This document shows positions 51,411 to 58,897 of a stretch of 64,000 bases of DNA, in pieces; within the stretch, counting starts at the first letter, position 1; the number at the start of each line of letters is the position of its first letter. Origin of the DNA: Streptomyces sp. NBC_00236 (GTDB taxonomy: Bacteria; Actinomycetota; Actinomycetes; Streptomycetales; Streptomycetaceae); NCBI RefSeq assembly GCF_036195045.1, contig NZ_CP108100.1:4216001-4280000 (forward strand). The letters run 5' to 3'. Made by a program: the position numbers and the translations under genes. Below the pieces are notes generated by a model. That model searched no databases and was not told the origin of the DNA. It was given only the letters and a program-made list of their open reading frames with translations.

Positions 51411-51431
51411 CGAGTGCGTCATGATGGGGCT

Positions 51432-52205
51432 ATGAGCAAGCAGCCGAAGTACCGGCAAGTCGCGGATGCTCTGCGCCGCGAAATCGACAACGGGACGTAT
51501 CCACCCGGGTCGCGGCTCCCCTCGGAGAGTGAGTTGTCCGCGCGCTTCGACGCGTCTCGGAACACCGTGCGGTCAGGGCTTGGCCTGCTGGTTACGCAGG
51601 GGCTTGTCACGTCCAGCCAGGGCCTCGGATACGAGGTGGCAAAGCATGAGGTGTTCGAGCTGAACGCCTCCCGGTTCGAGAACCTGAGCTTTCCGCAGAA
51701 CGGCGACGCTTACAGCACGGACGTCACGGCCGCAGGGCGCCGTCCGCATCAGACGTTCAGGGTCGAGATCCTGCCCGCGCCGGCCGATGTGGCGGACCGG
51801 CTCAAGGTCGGCCCTGAATCCCGTACGGTCCTGCGGTTCTGCCATCGGTACGTCGATGACGTGCCGTGGTCGACTCAGGCCACCTACTACCCGGCGTGGC
51901 TAGTCGATGAGGCTCCCCGCCTTGCTGAGCCCGGCGACATCGAAGAGGGCACCACCCGATACCTGGCCGCTCATGGCACCGAGCAGATCGGATACTTCGA
52001 CGAGATCTCGACCCGCATGCCGACCCCGGATGAGGCGCGGTTGCTGGAGATCGGGGCAGGGGTGCCTGTTCTGTTGTGGATGCGTACGGGGTACTCGGCG
52101 GAGCGGCCCATTCGCTGCACCGTCACGACGTTCCGGGGTGACCTGAACCGGATGAACTACGAGATCGGCGACCAGGCCGCGCGAAACGAGAACGAGCCCC
52201 AGTGA
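51432..52205 (+). CDS. GntR-family regulator of AICE-2
   Basis: A 257-residue regulator with a GntR winged helix (VADALRREIDNGTYPPGSRLPSESELSARFDASRNTVRSGLGLLVTQGLVTSSQGLGYEV) and a UTRA-type domain. By position it should repress the divergent transfer operon and itself through the inverted repeats upstream. ATG 51432 was taken from the start of homology; the longer frame runs through the operator. The stop overlaps the GNAT gene start by four bases. Confidence 0.85.
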   Translation: MSKQPKYRQVADALRREIDNGTYPPGSRLPSESELSARFDASRNTVRSGLGLLVTQGLVTSSQGLGYEVAKHEVFELNASRFENLSFPQNGDAYSTDVTAAGRRPHQTFRVEILPAPADVADRLKVGPESRTVLRFCHRYVDDVPWSTQATYYPAWLVDEAPRLAEPGDIEEGTTRYLAAHGTEQIGYFDEISTRMPTPDEARLLEIGAGVPVLLWMRTGYSAERPIRCTVTTFRGDLNRMNYEIGDQAARNENEPQ

Positions 52206-52744
52206 AGATCAGCAACGCGTGCCCGGACGACGTGACCAAGTTGTTGGCCTTCCGCGAGGAGGCGGCGGCTTGGCTCACGCGTCTCGGTACTGACCAGTGG
52301 CAGCGCCCCTATCCGGCTGACCGACTGCTGGCCACGATCCAGGCGGGTTCCGTCTTCATGGTCATGGATGGCGATGTGACGGCAGCAACCGTCACACTCT
52401 CGGCGGACGTCGAAGATGGTTTGTGGACCGAAGAGGAATTGAGCGAGCCATCGATTTTCGTCACCAAGCTGACCGTGGCCCGGACTCATGCCGCGCAGAA
52501 TCTCGGTGGTCGGCTTCTCGACTGGGCGGGCGACCGCGCGTATCGCGACGGTGCGCAGTGGCTGCGTTTGGATGCGTGGACGACGAATGCGGCCCTACAG
52601 CAGTACTACCTCAGGCGGGGGTTCGAGCACGTGCGCACAGTCCGCGTCGGCGGCGCGGTTAATGGGGGGCCGCGCGTCTCGGGTTGGCTCGCGCAGCGGC
52701 GAGCCGTGCCGATGGAACATGGCTTCGAGGATCTCACCACCTGA
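52202..52744 (+). CDS. GNAT acetyltransferase coupled to GntR gene
   Basis: A 180-residue GNAT-fold protein. The acetyl-CoA site is in VARTHAAQNLGGRLLDWAGDRAYRDGAQWLRLDAWTTNAALQQYYLRRGFEHVRTV, where the usual R/Q-x-x-G-x-G/A loop reads QNLGGR. The substrate is unknown; antibiotic, small-molecule or protein N-acetylation are all possible. GTG 52202 sits in a GTGA overlap, so its level is tied to the regulator. Confidence 0.82.
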   Translation: MKISNACPDDVTKLLAFREEAAAWLTRLGTDQWQRPYPADRLLATIQAGSVFMVMDGDVTAATVTLSADVEDGLWTEEELSEPSIFVTKLTVARTHAAQNLGGRLLDWAGDRAYRDGAQWLRLDAWTTNAALQQYYLRRGFEHVRTVRVGGAVNGGPRVSGWLAQRRAVPMEHGFEDLTT

Positions 52745-53017
52745 CGTATAACCGGCATGCGAGAGGTGTGGGCACGTGGAGGGCCCTGTCCATCGATGCT
52801 CGGGAGGTTCGCTCAGCGGGCGGTCGCGGCGCGGGCTCGCGAGACGCGACATGTAGCGCCAGGGCAACATTGCTAGCAATTCGCGCCGCAATTGCATTGC
52901 ATCCTTGTATTGCAACCGGATTACGTCATCCCAATTACCTCTTCGACGGTGTGATTCCAGAAGGGGTAATTCAGAAGGGGTAATTCAGAAGTGATTCCAG
53001 GACGTGATTCGAAAGTG

Positions 53018-53059
53018 CTACCCACATTTCTATGGCACGTGCCATAGAAATGTGGGTAG
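53018..53059. repeat. Perfect 42-bp palindrome
   Basis: A fully self-complementary sequence centred on CACGTG, with half-site CTACCCACATTTCTATGGCA. There is no loop, unlike the terminators nearby. It directly follows the repeat cluster at 52951-53015. It could be an origin or transfer locus, or a strong terminator. Confidence 0.75.
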
Positions 53060-53227
53060 TTCTGTCTGAGGTGCTTAGGTAGCGCTTGACACTCGCCCTT
53101 GGCGTCCGAAAGGATGCGGCAGTGGCGGTACTTATCTGGCGCCCAGAAAACGGGGCGGCCACTCGCGCGCCGGAAAACAAGCGAGTGGCCGTGACCCCGA
53201 TCGATCCCGATTGGAGCACTACCCAGT

Positions 53228-53452
53228 ATGAAAGAAGAGAGGCCGCGTGGCCAGGGTTTCGCGTGGCCCGGATGGGCGACAATCTTATGCTGCGCGGCTG
53301 CCCCACTGGCGGGCGTAGCGTTGGTGGTCAGCGGCCATGCATCAGTACCCGAGGCCTCGGACTACGCTGCGCCCTTCCTGGTCCTGTACGAACTAAGGGC
53401 GCGACCCCCACTCGGTGGCCAGTCGGCGTTGCCGTCTGACATCAACACGTGA
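53228..53452 (+). CDS. Possible small membrane protein
   Basis: A 74-residue frame, MKEERPRGQGFAWPGW followed by a hydrophobic stretch ATILCCAAAPLAGVALVVSG that could span the membrane. The ribosome binding site (GGAG) is 11 bases away. An overlapping frame from GTG 53122 has a better GAAAGGA site but no recognisable features. Either may be the real gene, or neither. Confidence 0.3.
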   Translation: MKEERPRGQGFAWPGWATILCCAAAPLAGVALVVSGHASVPEASDYAAPFLVLYELRARPPLGGQSALPSDINT

Positions 53453-53554
53453 CATCAACGTCGGCGTACACGGGGATACATCGGCGTACATGAGTCGCGT
53501 GGTCAACGGGTCACCACGGCAGTGGCAGACCGAATGATCCGTGGGTGCACCCGC

Positions 53555-53600
53555 CTACGGATCAGAAGGTTGCAGGTTCGAATCCTGCCGAGTGCACACA
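53555..53600 (+). repeat. attR of AICE-2
   Basis: A 46-bp copy of the tRNA-Arg(ACG) 3' end, identical to attL. The tRNA 5' half is absent. Confidence 0.95.
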
Positions 53601-53602
53601 AA

Positions 53603-53639
53603 CCGAAGGCCCCCTGGACATCGTCCAGGGGGCCTTCGG
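53603..53639. terminator. Original tRNA-Arg terminator
   Basis: A perfect 16-bp stem CCGAAGGCCCCCTGGA and its complement around CATCG. It probably also ends the leftward DUF6069 transcript, whose stop codon is at 53642. Confidence 0.8.
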
Positions 53640-53641
53640 CG

Positions 53642-54097
53642 TCAGCGGGTGACGTCGGGCGTCGGTCCGCTCGGTGTCGGAGGCCGGCCGGTCCCCGGCG
53701 GCACCGGTGTCCGCCCCGGGGGCCCGCCGACCAGGCCGGGGATCAGCACCGCCGCCACCGCCAGGTGCATGAGGGCGAGGGAGGCCCTGGTGCCGCCGTT
53801 CATGGTGTCGCCGATGAACGGCAGGAAGGAGACGACCAGTACGGCTCCGGCCACCCAGATCCAGATGGTCCGGGCGCGCCCGGCCGTGAACCGCTCCAGG
53901 GCGGCCAGCAGTCCCCAGCCGGCGAGCGACGCGAACAGTGCGACGACCGCCACGGGCGCGGCGCCGATGTCGAGCGTCTGGTCGCCGTCGGCCATCCGCA
54001 GCCGGTGTCCCAGCAGTGGGTCCGTGACCAGCCACACCAGAACGGGGGCCAGGACGGTCAGAGCCGTGACTCCCAGGCGCCTCCGCCCCGGGCTCAC
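53642..54097 (-). CDS. DUF6069-type membrane protein
   Basis: A 151-residue protein with four predicted membrane helices (VTALTVLAPVLVWLVTD, APVAVVALFASLAGWGLLAAL, TIWIWVAGAVLVVSFLPF, ALMHLAVAAVLIPGLV) and a Pro-rich tail. It matches the DUF6069 family of actinomycetes. GTG 54097 overlaps the stop of the TetR gene, so both are one operon. The function is unknown; such pairs suggest a membrane stress or export role. Confidence 0.75.
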   Translation of the reverse strand: MSPGRRRLGVTALTVLAPVLVWLVTDPLLGHRLRMADGDQTLDIGAAPVAVVALFASLAGWGLLAALERFTAGRARTIWIWVAGAVLVVSFLPFIGDTMNGGTRASLALMHLAVAAVLIPGLVGGPPGRTPVPPGTGRPPTPSGPTPDVTR

Positions 54098-54705
54098 TTG
54101 GTGGTCCCCGAGAGGGCCCCGTGCAGAAAGACCTCCACCAGTTCCTGCGGGGTCAGGTCGGGTTCGTCGTCCGTACGCGGCTGGACGAAGAGCAGTCCGA
54201 AGAAGAGAGCCGCGATCTGTTCCGGCGGCCGCCGCAGGGTGGCCCTTTCGGGCTCCAGCAGATCTGCGAGCGCCGCACGGATGCGGGTCGTCGACTCGTC
54301 GCGGCCCGCGCCGCGGACCGTGCCGGGGTGCTTGCCGCCGCGATGGCCCAGCGAGCCGGCGATCGCGCCCATCCTGGCCATGTGCGCCTGCAGCGCCTCG
54401 GCCGCCTCCGCGAGCCGGTCGGGCAGCGGCTGGGACACGTCGATCGCGTCGAGTTCACGGACCGCGTGGTCGGGGGAGAGTGCCTCGGCCACGCAGGCCT
54501 GCATCAGTTCGTCCTTGTCGGCGAAGACCCGGAAGATCGTGCCCTCCCCGATCCCCGCGGCGCGGGCGATCTTCGCGGTCGTCACCGCGGCGCCGTACTC
54601 GGCGATCAGCGGGATCGCCGTCCGGATGATCATTTCGCGGCGCTGTTCCGGAGACATGGCGGGGGCGCGACGGCGGGTGGTCCGGCTTTCCTTGGGTGCT
54701 GTCAT
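54094..54705 (-). CDS. TetR/AcrR-family regulator
   Basis: A 203-residue TetR regulator. The DNA-binding domain (about 18-66) reads RREMIIRTAIPLIAEYGAAVTTAKIARAAGIGEGTIFRVFADKDELMQA. The C-terminal ligand domain is helical. Two copies of a 16-bp palindrome lie 15-53 bp upstream, indicating autoregulation. It is co-transcribed with the DUF6069 gene, its probable target. Confidence 0.9.
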   Translation of the reverse strand: MTAPKESRTTRRRAPAMSPEQRREMIIRTAIPLIAEYGAAVTTAKIARAAGIGEGTIFRVFADKDELMQACVAEALSPDHAVRELDAIDVSQPLPDRLAEAAEALQAHMARMGAIAGSLGHRGGKHPGTVRGAGRDESTTRIRAALADLLEPERATLRRPPEQIAALFFGLLFVQPRTDDEPDLTPQELVEVFLHGALSGTTK

Positions 54706-54718
54706 GATGCCAAGGTAC

Positions 54719-54758
54719 GGAGTGAGTCCTCACTCCGTCAATGAGTGAGGACTCACTC
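54719..54758. promoter_or_regulatory. Doubled TetR operator
   Basis: GAGTGAG-TC-CTCACTC (54720-54735, 18 bp with flanks) and GAGTGAG-GA-CTCACTC (54743-54758). The centres are 23 bp apart, upstream of the TetR start at 54705. Confidence 0.82.
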
Positions 54759-54759
54759 C

Positions 54760-55150
54760 GCTCAGGTCGTGGCCGATGCGCCGGAGGTGGCGGCCGCACC
54801 GTCAGCGGTGTGGGGCCGGAGCGGCCGACGGTCCGTCGTACGGCGTTCACGGGCCGGCCCGCCCATAGGGCGCCCAAGCGCGCTCGGCCGCCGACGCGCC
54901 TCCCTCACGGGTTGAGAGCGATGTGGGTGCACGCACTCGCCCCGGAGGCGGTCCCGACCGCATGCGGTACACCCACTTCACTCTCAACTCGCCGCCATCG
55001 CTCCACCCGTTGCGGCGGGCATTGCGGCGGGCGTGCCGTGGCGGTGCCGTTCCAAATGTGTCCGCAGAGTGTCATGACTCCGTCACTACTGCGGCGTGGG
55101 TGCCATCCAGACCCCACCATGTGCCTACTCGCATCACGCCAGGGGGGACC
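54760..55150. other. 391-bp gap
   Basis: This lies upstream of the lipoprotein gene. It contains short GGTCCGTCGTACGG-like partial palindromes. No conserved-looking ORF is present. The lipoprotein promoter should lie in its last 100 bp. Confidence 0.35.
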
Positions 55151-55597
55151 ATGCGCATCCGTACCACCACTGCGGCCTTCGCCGCCGTACTTGCCTTCGC
55201 CGCCGTTGGCTGCGACAGCGACAGCACCGGTGACAGTGGCAGCAAGGCCGAGACCGCCACGAGCAGCGCGGCCGAGGCTTCGAGCAGCGCGGACGGCAGT
55301 GGCGCCGCTGCGGACGGCAGCGCCGCAACCAAGGACACCGGCCTTCCGCCCGAGCCCACCGGCGCCGAGCGGGACGCCGTCCTTGCGGCCGTCATGGACG
55401 TCAACAGCAGGCTCACCCAGGACGAGGACAAGGCCATCGACGCGGCTCGCAACCAGTGCGCGGCCCTCGACGGCGGCGCCGCGAACACGGACCACAGTGC
55501 CGCGCAGCGGTTCTCCTACGACGGCATCACGCTGACCGATGACGACGGCAGCCACATCAACATCGGGCTGCGCAAGACGCTCTGTCCCGCGTCCTGA
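55151..55597 (+). CDS. Small lipoprotein
   Basis: A 148-residue predicted lipoprotein with signal MRIRTTTAAFAAVLAFAAVGC and lipobox AVGC (Cys 21). An Ala/Ser/Asp-rich linker (about 22-62) follows. A compact C-terminal domain (about 65-148) has two cysteines (NQCAALDG and KTLCPAS) that may pair, and no known family. It is attached to the outer face of the membrane. GGGGGG just before ATG 55151 serves as ribosome binding site. Confidence 0.72.
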   Translation: MRIRTTTAAFAAVLAFAAVGCDSDSTGDSGSKAETATSSAAEASSSADGSGAAADGSAATKDTGLPPEPTGAERDAVLAAVMDVNSRLTQDEDKAIDAARNQCAALDGGAANTDHSAAQRFSYDGITLTDDDGSHINIGLRKTLCPAS

Positions 55598-55614
55598 GGG
55601 TGGCACGCACGGGG

Positions 55615-55636
55615 CCCTCAGGAAGAGCCCTGAGGG
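55615..55636. terminator. Hairpin between convergent genes
   Basis: CCCTCAGG pairs with CCTGAGGG around a 6-base loop, between the lipoprotein and VOC genes. Confidence 0.6.
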
Positions 55637-55666
55637 TCTTGCGCGTAGCCCGCGAAGTACCCCTGT

Positions 55667-56107
55667 TCAGCCCAGTTGCTCGGCCAGCCCGACGATGATG
55701 CCCTCCGGCCCGCGGACGTAGCAGAGCAGATAGCTGTCCTCGAACCGGGCGATCTCGCCGAGGAGTTCGGCGCCGTGAGGACGCAGGCGGGCGACCGTGT
55801 CTTCGAGGTCGTCGACGGCGAACATGACGCGGTGCGTACCGAGGATGTTGTGCGGCCGGTTGCGTGGCCCTTCGCTGGTCGCCTTGGGGGTCCGGTACTT
55901 CGCCAGCTCGAGCCGGCTGTGACCGTCCGGGGTCCGGACCATCGCGATGTCGCAGCTGACGCCGTCGAGTCCGGTGCACTGGTCGGCGACGAGGCCCTCG
56001 ACCGTCGCCTTGCCCTCCAGTTCCATACCGAGCTCCACGAAGTACGCGACGGCGGCGTCCAGGTCCTCGACGACGATGCCGACGTTGTCCATCCGCTGAA
56101 TCGCCAT
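55667..56107 (-). CDS. VOC-family (glyoxalase-like) protein
   Basis: A 146-residue vicinal-oxygen-chelate protein with two beta-alpha-beta-beta-beta halves (MDNVGIVVEDLDAAVAYFVELGMEL... and RVMFAVDDLEDTVARLRPHGAEL...YLLCYVRGPEGIIVGLAEQL). The family includes glyoxalase I, dioxygenases and antibiotic-binding resistance proteins; the substrate is not predictable here. GGAGAAGCC precedes ATG 56107. Confidence 0.85.
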   Translation of the reverse strand: MAIQRMDNVGIVVEDLDAAVAYFVELGMELEGKATVEGLVADQCTGLDGVSCDIAMVRTPDGHSRLELAKYRTPKATSEGPRNRPHNILGTHRVMFAVDDLEDTVARLRPHGAELLGEIARFEDSYLLCYVRGPEGIIVGLAEQLG

Positions 56108-56372
56108 GCTGGCTTCTCCTTCTTGTTCCCTGTACGGCCTCTGGTGGCCGCTGACGGCCCCTGCTGCTCCTGGGACGGAGCCGGTGACACGTTCTCGACA
56201 TCCCCGGATCGCCGGTCTTCGAAGAATCCGGGGCGCTCATGAGGCGAGATTCGTCCGGATGGACGCGTACGCCGGTTCCGGGGGGCAGGATGGCCGCTTC
56301 GTAGGCCCGCCGACCATGCGTCGTGGCGTCCACGGCGGGAGCGTTGTCAGTCCCCCTCCATAGGCTCACGGC

Positions 56373-56921
56373 ATGTCTGACGCCTTCACCGTCCTGTGGA
56401 CCCATGACACGTGCCGTGGGCTGCGCAAGGCAGGCCGCACTGGCGAGCGGCCGCCGGTCGCCTTCAGCGGCGTTCACTCGTCCTTGCCGGCGTGGTCGGG
56501 TGCCCGCGCCGACGACGAGGTGTACGCGCTGCACGTCAACCGGCGCGAGGTCTTCGTGGTGAGCCGGATGCGCGTGATCGACGTGGAGCGACGCGACTGC
56601 TGCGGCACGGCTCCCGCGGCCTGGGAGGGCCCTGCGTATCCCGGTCACGGAGACTGGTCGATGCTCGGCGCCGAGGGCTGCGGAGCCGAGGCGGTGCATG
56701 TGGACGCGACGCCCGTACGCTTCGACGTGCCCATACCCGGTGAACTACTCGGGCGGCTCACCTGGCGCAACCGCCGAGGCCGGACTCGTACGTTGAAGTA
56801 CGTGGTGGATGGCCGTCTCGAGAACTCGATCAGCCTTCAGGGCTTCTACCGTCTGACCGACGAGGCCGCCGCAGAGTTGGCGGCTGTCGTCGGCAGTGCC
56901 GCTCTCCACACCGGTAGTTGA
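56373..56921 (+). CDS. Conserved hypothetical protein
   Basis: A 182-residue soluble protein rich in predicted beta strand (DEVYALHVNRREVFVVSRMRVIDVERRDCC; ATPVRFDVPIPGELLGRLTWRNRRGRTRTLKYVVDGRLENSISLQGFYRLTDEAA). I recognise no domain. The basic WRNRRGRTR segment might contact nucleic acid. It is convergent with the glutaredoxin-like gene, 15 bp away. Confidence 0.6.
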   Translation: MSDAFTVLWTHDTCRGLRKAGRTGERPPVAFSGVHSSLPAWSGARADDEVYALHVNRREVFVVSRMRVIDVERRDCCGTAPAAWEGPAYPGHGDWSMLGAEGCGAEAVHVDATPVRFDVPIPGELLGRLTWRNRRGRTRTLKYVVDGRLENSISLQGFYRLTDEAAAELAAVVGSAALHTGS

Positions 56922-56936
56922 GTGGTACGCCTTCGA

Positions 56937-57374
56937 TCACGTGGCGGAGGAGAGTTGCTCGCGCACCCACGAAGGACCGGGGTTGGTGTGCGGCCGACCA
57001 GCCACGACGACGGTCGGCACGGTCTCGTTGCCGTCATTCGCCGCCCGCACCGCTGCCGCTCCATCCGGGTCCTGCCAGATGTTGACCCAGTGCAACTGGC
57101 GGGCGCGACGGCCGAGCCGGATGCGCAGCCGAAGGCAGTACTTGCAGCCCGGACGCCAGTAGACGATCGGCCGGCCGTCGACCGCGCTACGGCGTCGTGC
57201 CTCCCGCGCGCCGACCGATCTCGGGAAGACCAGGGACGAGTGCATGCCCGCGAGCAGCAGGAACATCAGCAGGAGTGCTGCGGCTTCGCCGGGGCTCCCG
57301 CTGAGGACCATCCCGGTCGCGACGAGTGAGCCGCAGAGTGCGAACAGCGTCGGCAGGATCCAGGTGCGCTTCAT
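56937..57374 (-). CDS. Membrane-anchored glutaredoxin/mycoredoxin-like protein
   Basis: A 145-residue protein. Two N-terminal membrane helices (about 5-25 and 30-50) precede a glutaredoxin fold with the redox site YWRPGCKYC (C77, C80) and the cis-Pro segment NETVPTVVV. It would reduce mixed disulfides, probably with mycothiol, at the inner membrane face. The start is ATG 57374. Confidence 0.83.
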   Translation of the reverse strand: MKRTWILPTLFALCGSLVATGMVLSGSPGEAAALLLMFLLLAGMHSSLVFPRSVGAREARRRSAVDGRPIVYWRPGCKYCLRLRIRLGRRARQLHWVNIWQDPDGAAAVRAANDGNETVPTVVVAGRPHTNPGPSWVREQLSSAT

Positions 57375-57502
57375 GAGGGCGCAGGCTATCGGCGAGTCGA
57401 GCTACTCCTCGGACCACCCCGCTCGCTCGAACATTCTCGTTGGCGCCGGTCCAACAAGGGACTGCACAGGACCGGTTGTACGGGCAGTGGTCTCATGGCT
57501 TC

Positions 57503-57814
57503 ATGCGACGTGAGAACTGCGCGACCCGGAACCACATAGAGGTGTGGCACGGGCGTGTGCTGCCGAACGCTCCCGAACGGGTCTCGTTCCGGACGGTGTT
57601 GCGTGGCTCTATGCTGCCGCTCCTGGTCTGGGCCGGCGTCGCGTGCTGTGTGTACTTCGTGTACGGCCCCACCGGTGCCGTCGCCCTCGGTGGGCTCCTC
57701 ACGTTGTCGTTCACTGTGGGCTTCGGGCTCCGCCGCAGAGCAGAGCACTCGGTCCGATGCAGCGTCTACGGCGCCGTGGGCGGCGTGCTTGCGAAGTCCA
57801 TGGCCGGGTTCTGA
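57503..57814 (+). CDS. Small membrane protein
   Basis: A 103-residue frame with two predicted membrane helices (LPLLVWAGVACCVYFVYGPTGAVALGGLLTLSFTVGFGL). ATG 57503 lacks a strong ribosome binding site; the frame opens earlier at 57440. It overlaps the convergent zinc-ribbon gene by 49 bp at the 3' end, so one of the two may be mis-bounded. Confidence 0.5.
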   Translation: MRRENCATRNHIEVWHGRVLPNAPERVSFRTVLRGSMLPLLVWAGVACCVYFVYGPTGAVALGGLLTLSFTVGFGLRRRAEHSVRCSVYGAVGGVLAKSMAGF

Positions 57815-58203
57815 GGCGTTGCGGGAGCGGGCGGGCGGGTCCGTGGCGGAGGGCAGTACGCCGCGTGCACGGTGATCGTGCCGCCCGGCCCGGACGCTCC
57901 GTGGATCGTTACGCGTTCCTCGTCCCCGGCCGGGATCGGCCTGTCGCAGCGGTCGCACGTCATCGGCAACGCCTGTTCCTTCGGGCAGGAGTGGCAGCTG
58001 CGCGGAAACCAGCGGACCTCCGATCCGTGCGCCTCGGTCAGCTGCGGGCCGAGGTCGCGAACCGCAACCGCCCCGGTGTGCAGGGCCGTACCGCAGTAGA
58101 CGCAGTGCACGCCTCGCTGCTGCTGGGCGGAGAGCGTCACGACTGGTGGCAGCGTGACGAGCCGCCTGTCAGGTTCGGGGGCCGGGGTGGAAGGATGGCG
58201 CAT
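57766..58203 (-). CDS. Cys-rich zinc-ribbon protein
   Basis: A 145-residue protein with cysteine pairs CVYC, CHSC and CDRC and a later single Cys (HAAYC), so probably one or two zinc ribbons. The C-terminus is Pro-rich. AGGAGACC lies 5 bases before ATG 58203. It is divergent from the small regulator at 58368. Function unknown. Confidence 0.62.
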   Translation of the reverse strand: MRHPSTPAPEPDRRLVTLPPVVTLSAQQQRGVHCVYCGTALHTGAVAVRDLGPQLTEAHGSEVRWFPRSCHSCPKEQALPMTCDRCDRPIPAGDEERVTIHGASGPGGTITVHAAYCPPPRTRPPAPATPQNPAMDFASTPPTAP

Positions 58204-58301
58204 GGTCGGTCTCCTGGTGATCTCAGGGTTCTGACTGGCCCCGGCCATATGGAGGTGCGAACTCCGGTCCGGAGCCTTTCTGTTGCTGGTGGCGTCGCCA
58301 C

Positions 58302-58331
58302 TTGACGGCAAATTTATGGGAGTCCCATAAT
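58302..58331 (+). promoter_or_regulatory. Promoter with internal palindrome
   Basis: TTGACG (58302-58307), 18 bp, then CATAAT (58326-58331). The palindrome TTATGGGA-G-TCCCATAA (58314-58330) covers the spacer and -10, so a bound protein would block the promoter. It drives the gene at 58368. Confidence 0.6.
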
Positions 58332-58367
58332 GCAAGTCAAGCGGCACGCCCGATCCGAAGGAACGGG

Positions 58368-58694
58368 ATGGCCGAGACAGAAAGTGAAGGGCCGGTCGAG
58401 AGGGAGGAGGTGCAGCGTGTTTTCGATGGCCTGGACGCCGTCGAGGCGATGGAGGACTCGCTAGAGAAGGCGCAGATCATCAGCCGCCTGCTCAGAGATC
58501 AGACCGAGCGCACCAAGCGGCTGAAGGAGCACCGCCGGAGGATCGTGCTGCACCTGCGGTCGCAGAAGGTGACGTACCGCGAGATCGCCGAAAACCTGGG
58601 GGTCTCGATCGGAACCGTGCAGGACATCGAGCGGGGCTACTCCGGGTCCGGGAAGAACCGCCCCAAGAAGAACACCGAGACCTCGGCCGAATAG
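58368..58694 (+). CDS. Small helix-turn-helix protein
   Basis: A 108-residue acidic/helical protein. The C-terminal half has a sigma-region-4-like helix-turn-helix (LHLRSQKVTYREIAENLGVSIGTVQDIERGYSG). The N-terminal half is a long helix (EREEVQRVFDGLDAVEAMEDSLEKAQIISRLLRDQTERTKRLKEHR). GAAGGAACGG precedes ATG 58368. It may bind the palindrome in its own promoter. Proteins of this kind often partner other regulators. Confidence 0.7.
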   Translation: MAETESEGPVEREEVQRVFDGLDAVEAMEDSLEKAQIISRLLRDQTERTKRLKEHRRRIVLHLRSQKVTYREIAENLGVSIGTVQDIERGYSGSGKNRPKKNTETSAE

Positions 58695-58897
58695 CAGAAC
58701 GGCCGAGCGGTGTAGAGACCGCCCGGCCGTTATGACCAGCGGGTGATCACCCCGCCGATCCGAAATCCACCCTGAAGAGAAGGATTCGTCCTCGATCCTA
58801 GGTCCGGTGCCCGCGTGGTGACCACTCCCGCGCCCTGAGTCGTCCGGAAACAGATCCCTGCCGCGGCCCCGGCGGCCGCCCCCGACCCCCACGGACA

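Larger units (their letters stand above)
50792..51431. other. Divergent control region of AICE-2
   Basis: 640 bp between the leftward transfer operon and the rightward GntR gene. It contains the possible 17-codon ORF at 51004-51057 and the inverted-repeat operator at 51318-51410. A CGGGGCCGCG hairpin-like sequence lies near 50830-50860. No larger gene is supported. Confidence 0.5.
52745..53554. other. Right-end non-coding region of AICE-2
   Basis: About 810 bp, visibly less GC-rich around 52860-53080. It holds five near-direct repeats of GTRATTC(C)RGAA type (starts at 52951, 52966, 52980, 52991, 53004). These are followed by the 42-bp palindrome at 53018-53059, a TTGACA-N18-AAGGAT promoter-like pair (53086-53115) and an 11-bp-stem hairpin at 53156-53191. 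Only weak small ORFs are present. Confidence 0.6.
40687..53600. mobile_element. AICE-2: Prim-Pol-type integrative conjugative element
   Basis: A 12.9-kb element bounded by 46-bp direct repeats of the tRNA-Arg(ACG) 3' end. Most genes read leftward toward int: small AICE proteins, DUF2637, TraB-like translocase, Cys-rich protein, Prim-Pol, DUF3631 ATPase, Xis, Int. A GntR/GNAT pair reads rightward. There is no RepSA; replication is expected to use Prim-Pol. The module is intact by eye. Confidence 0.92.

Noticed and set aside
53555..53600. A second tRNA-Arg gene
   Set aside because: Only the 3' part is present; it is attR of AICE-2.
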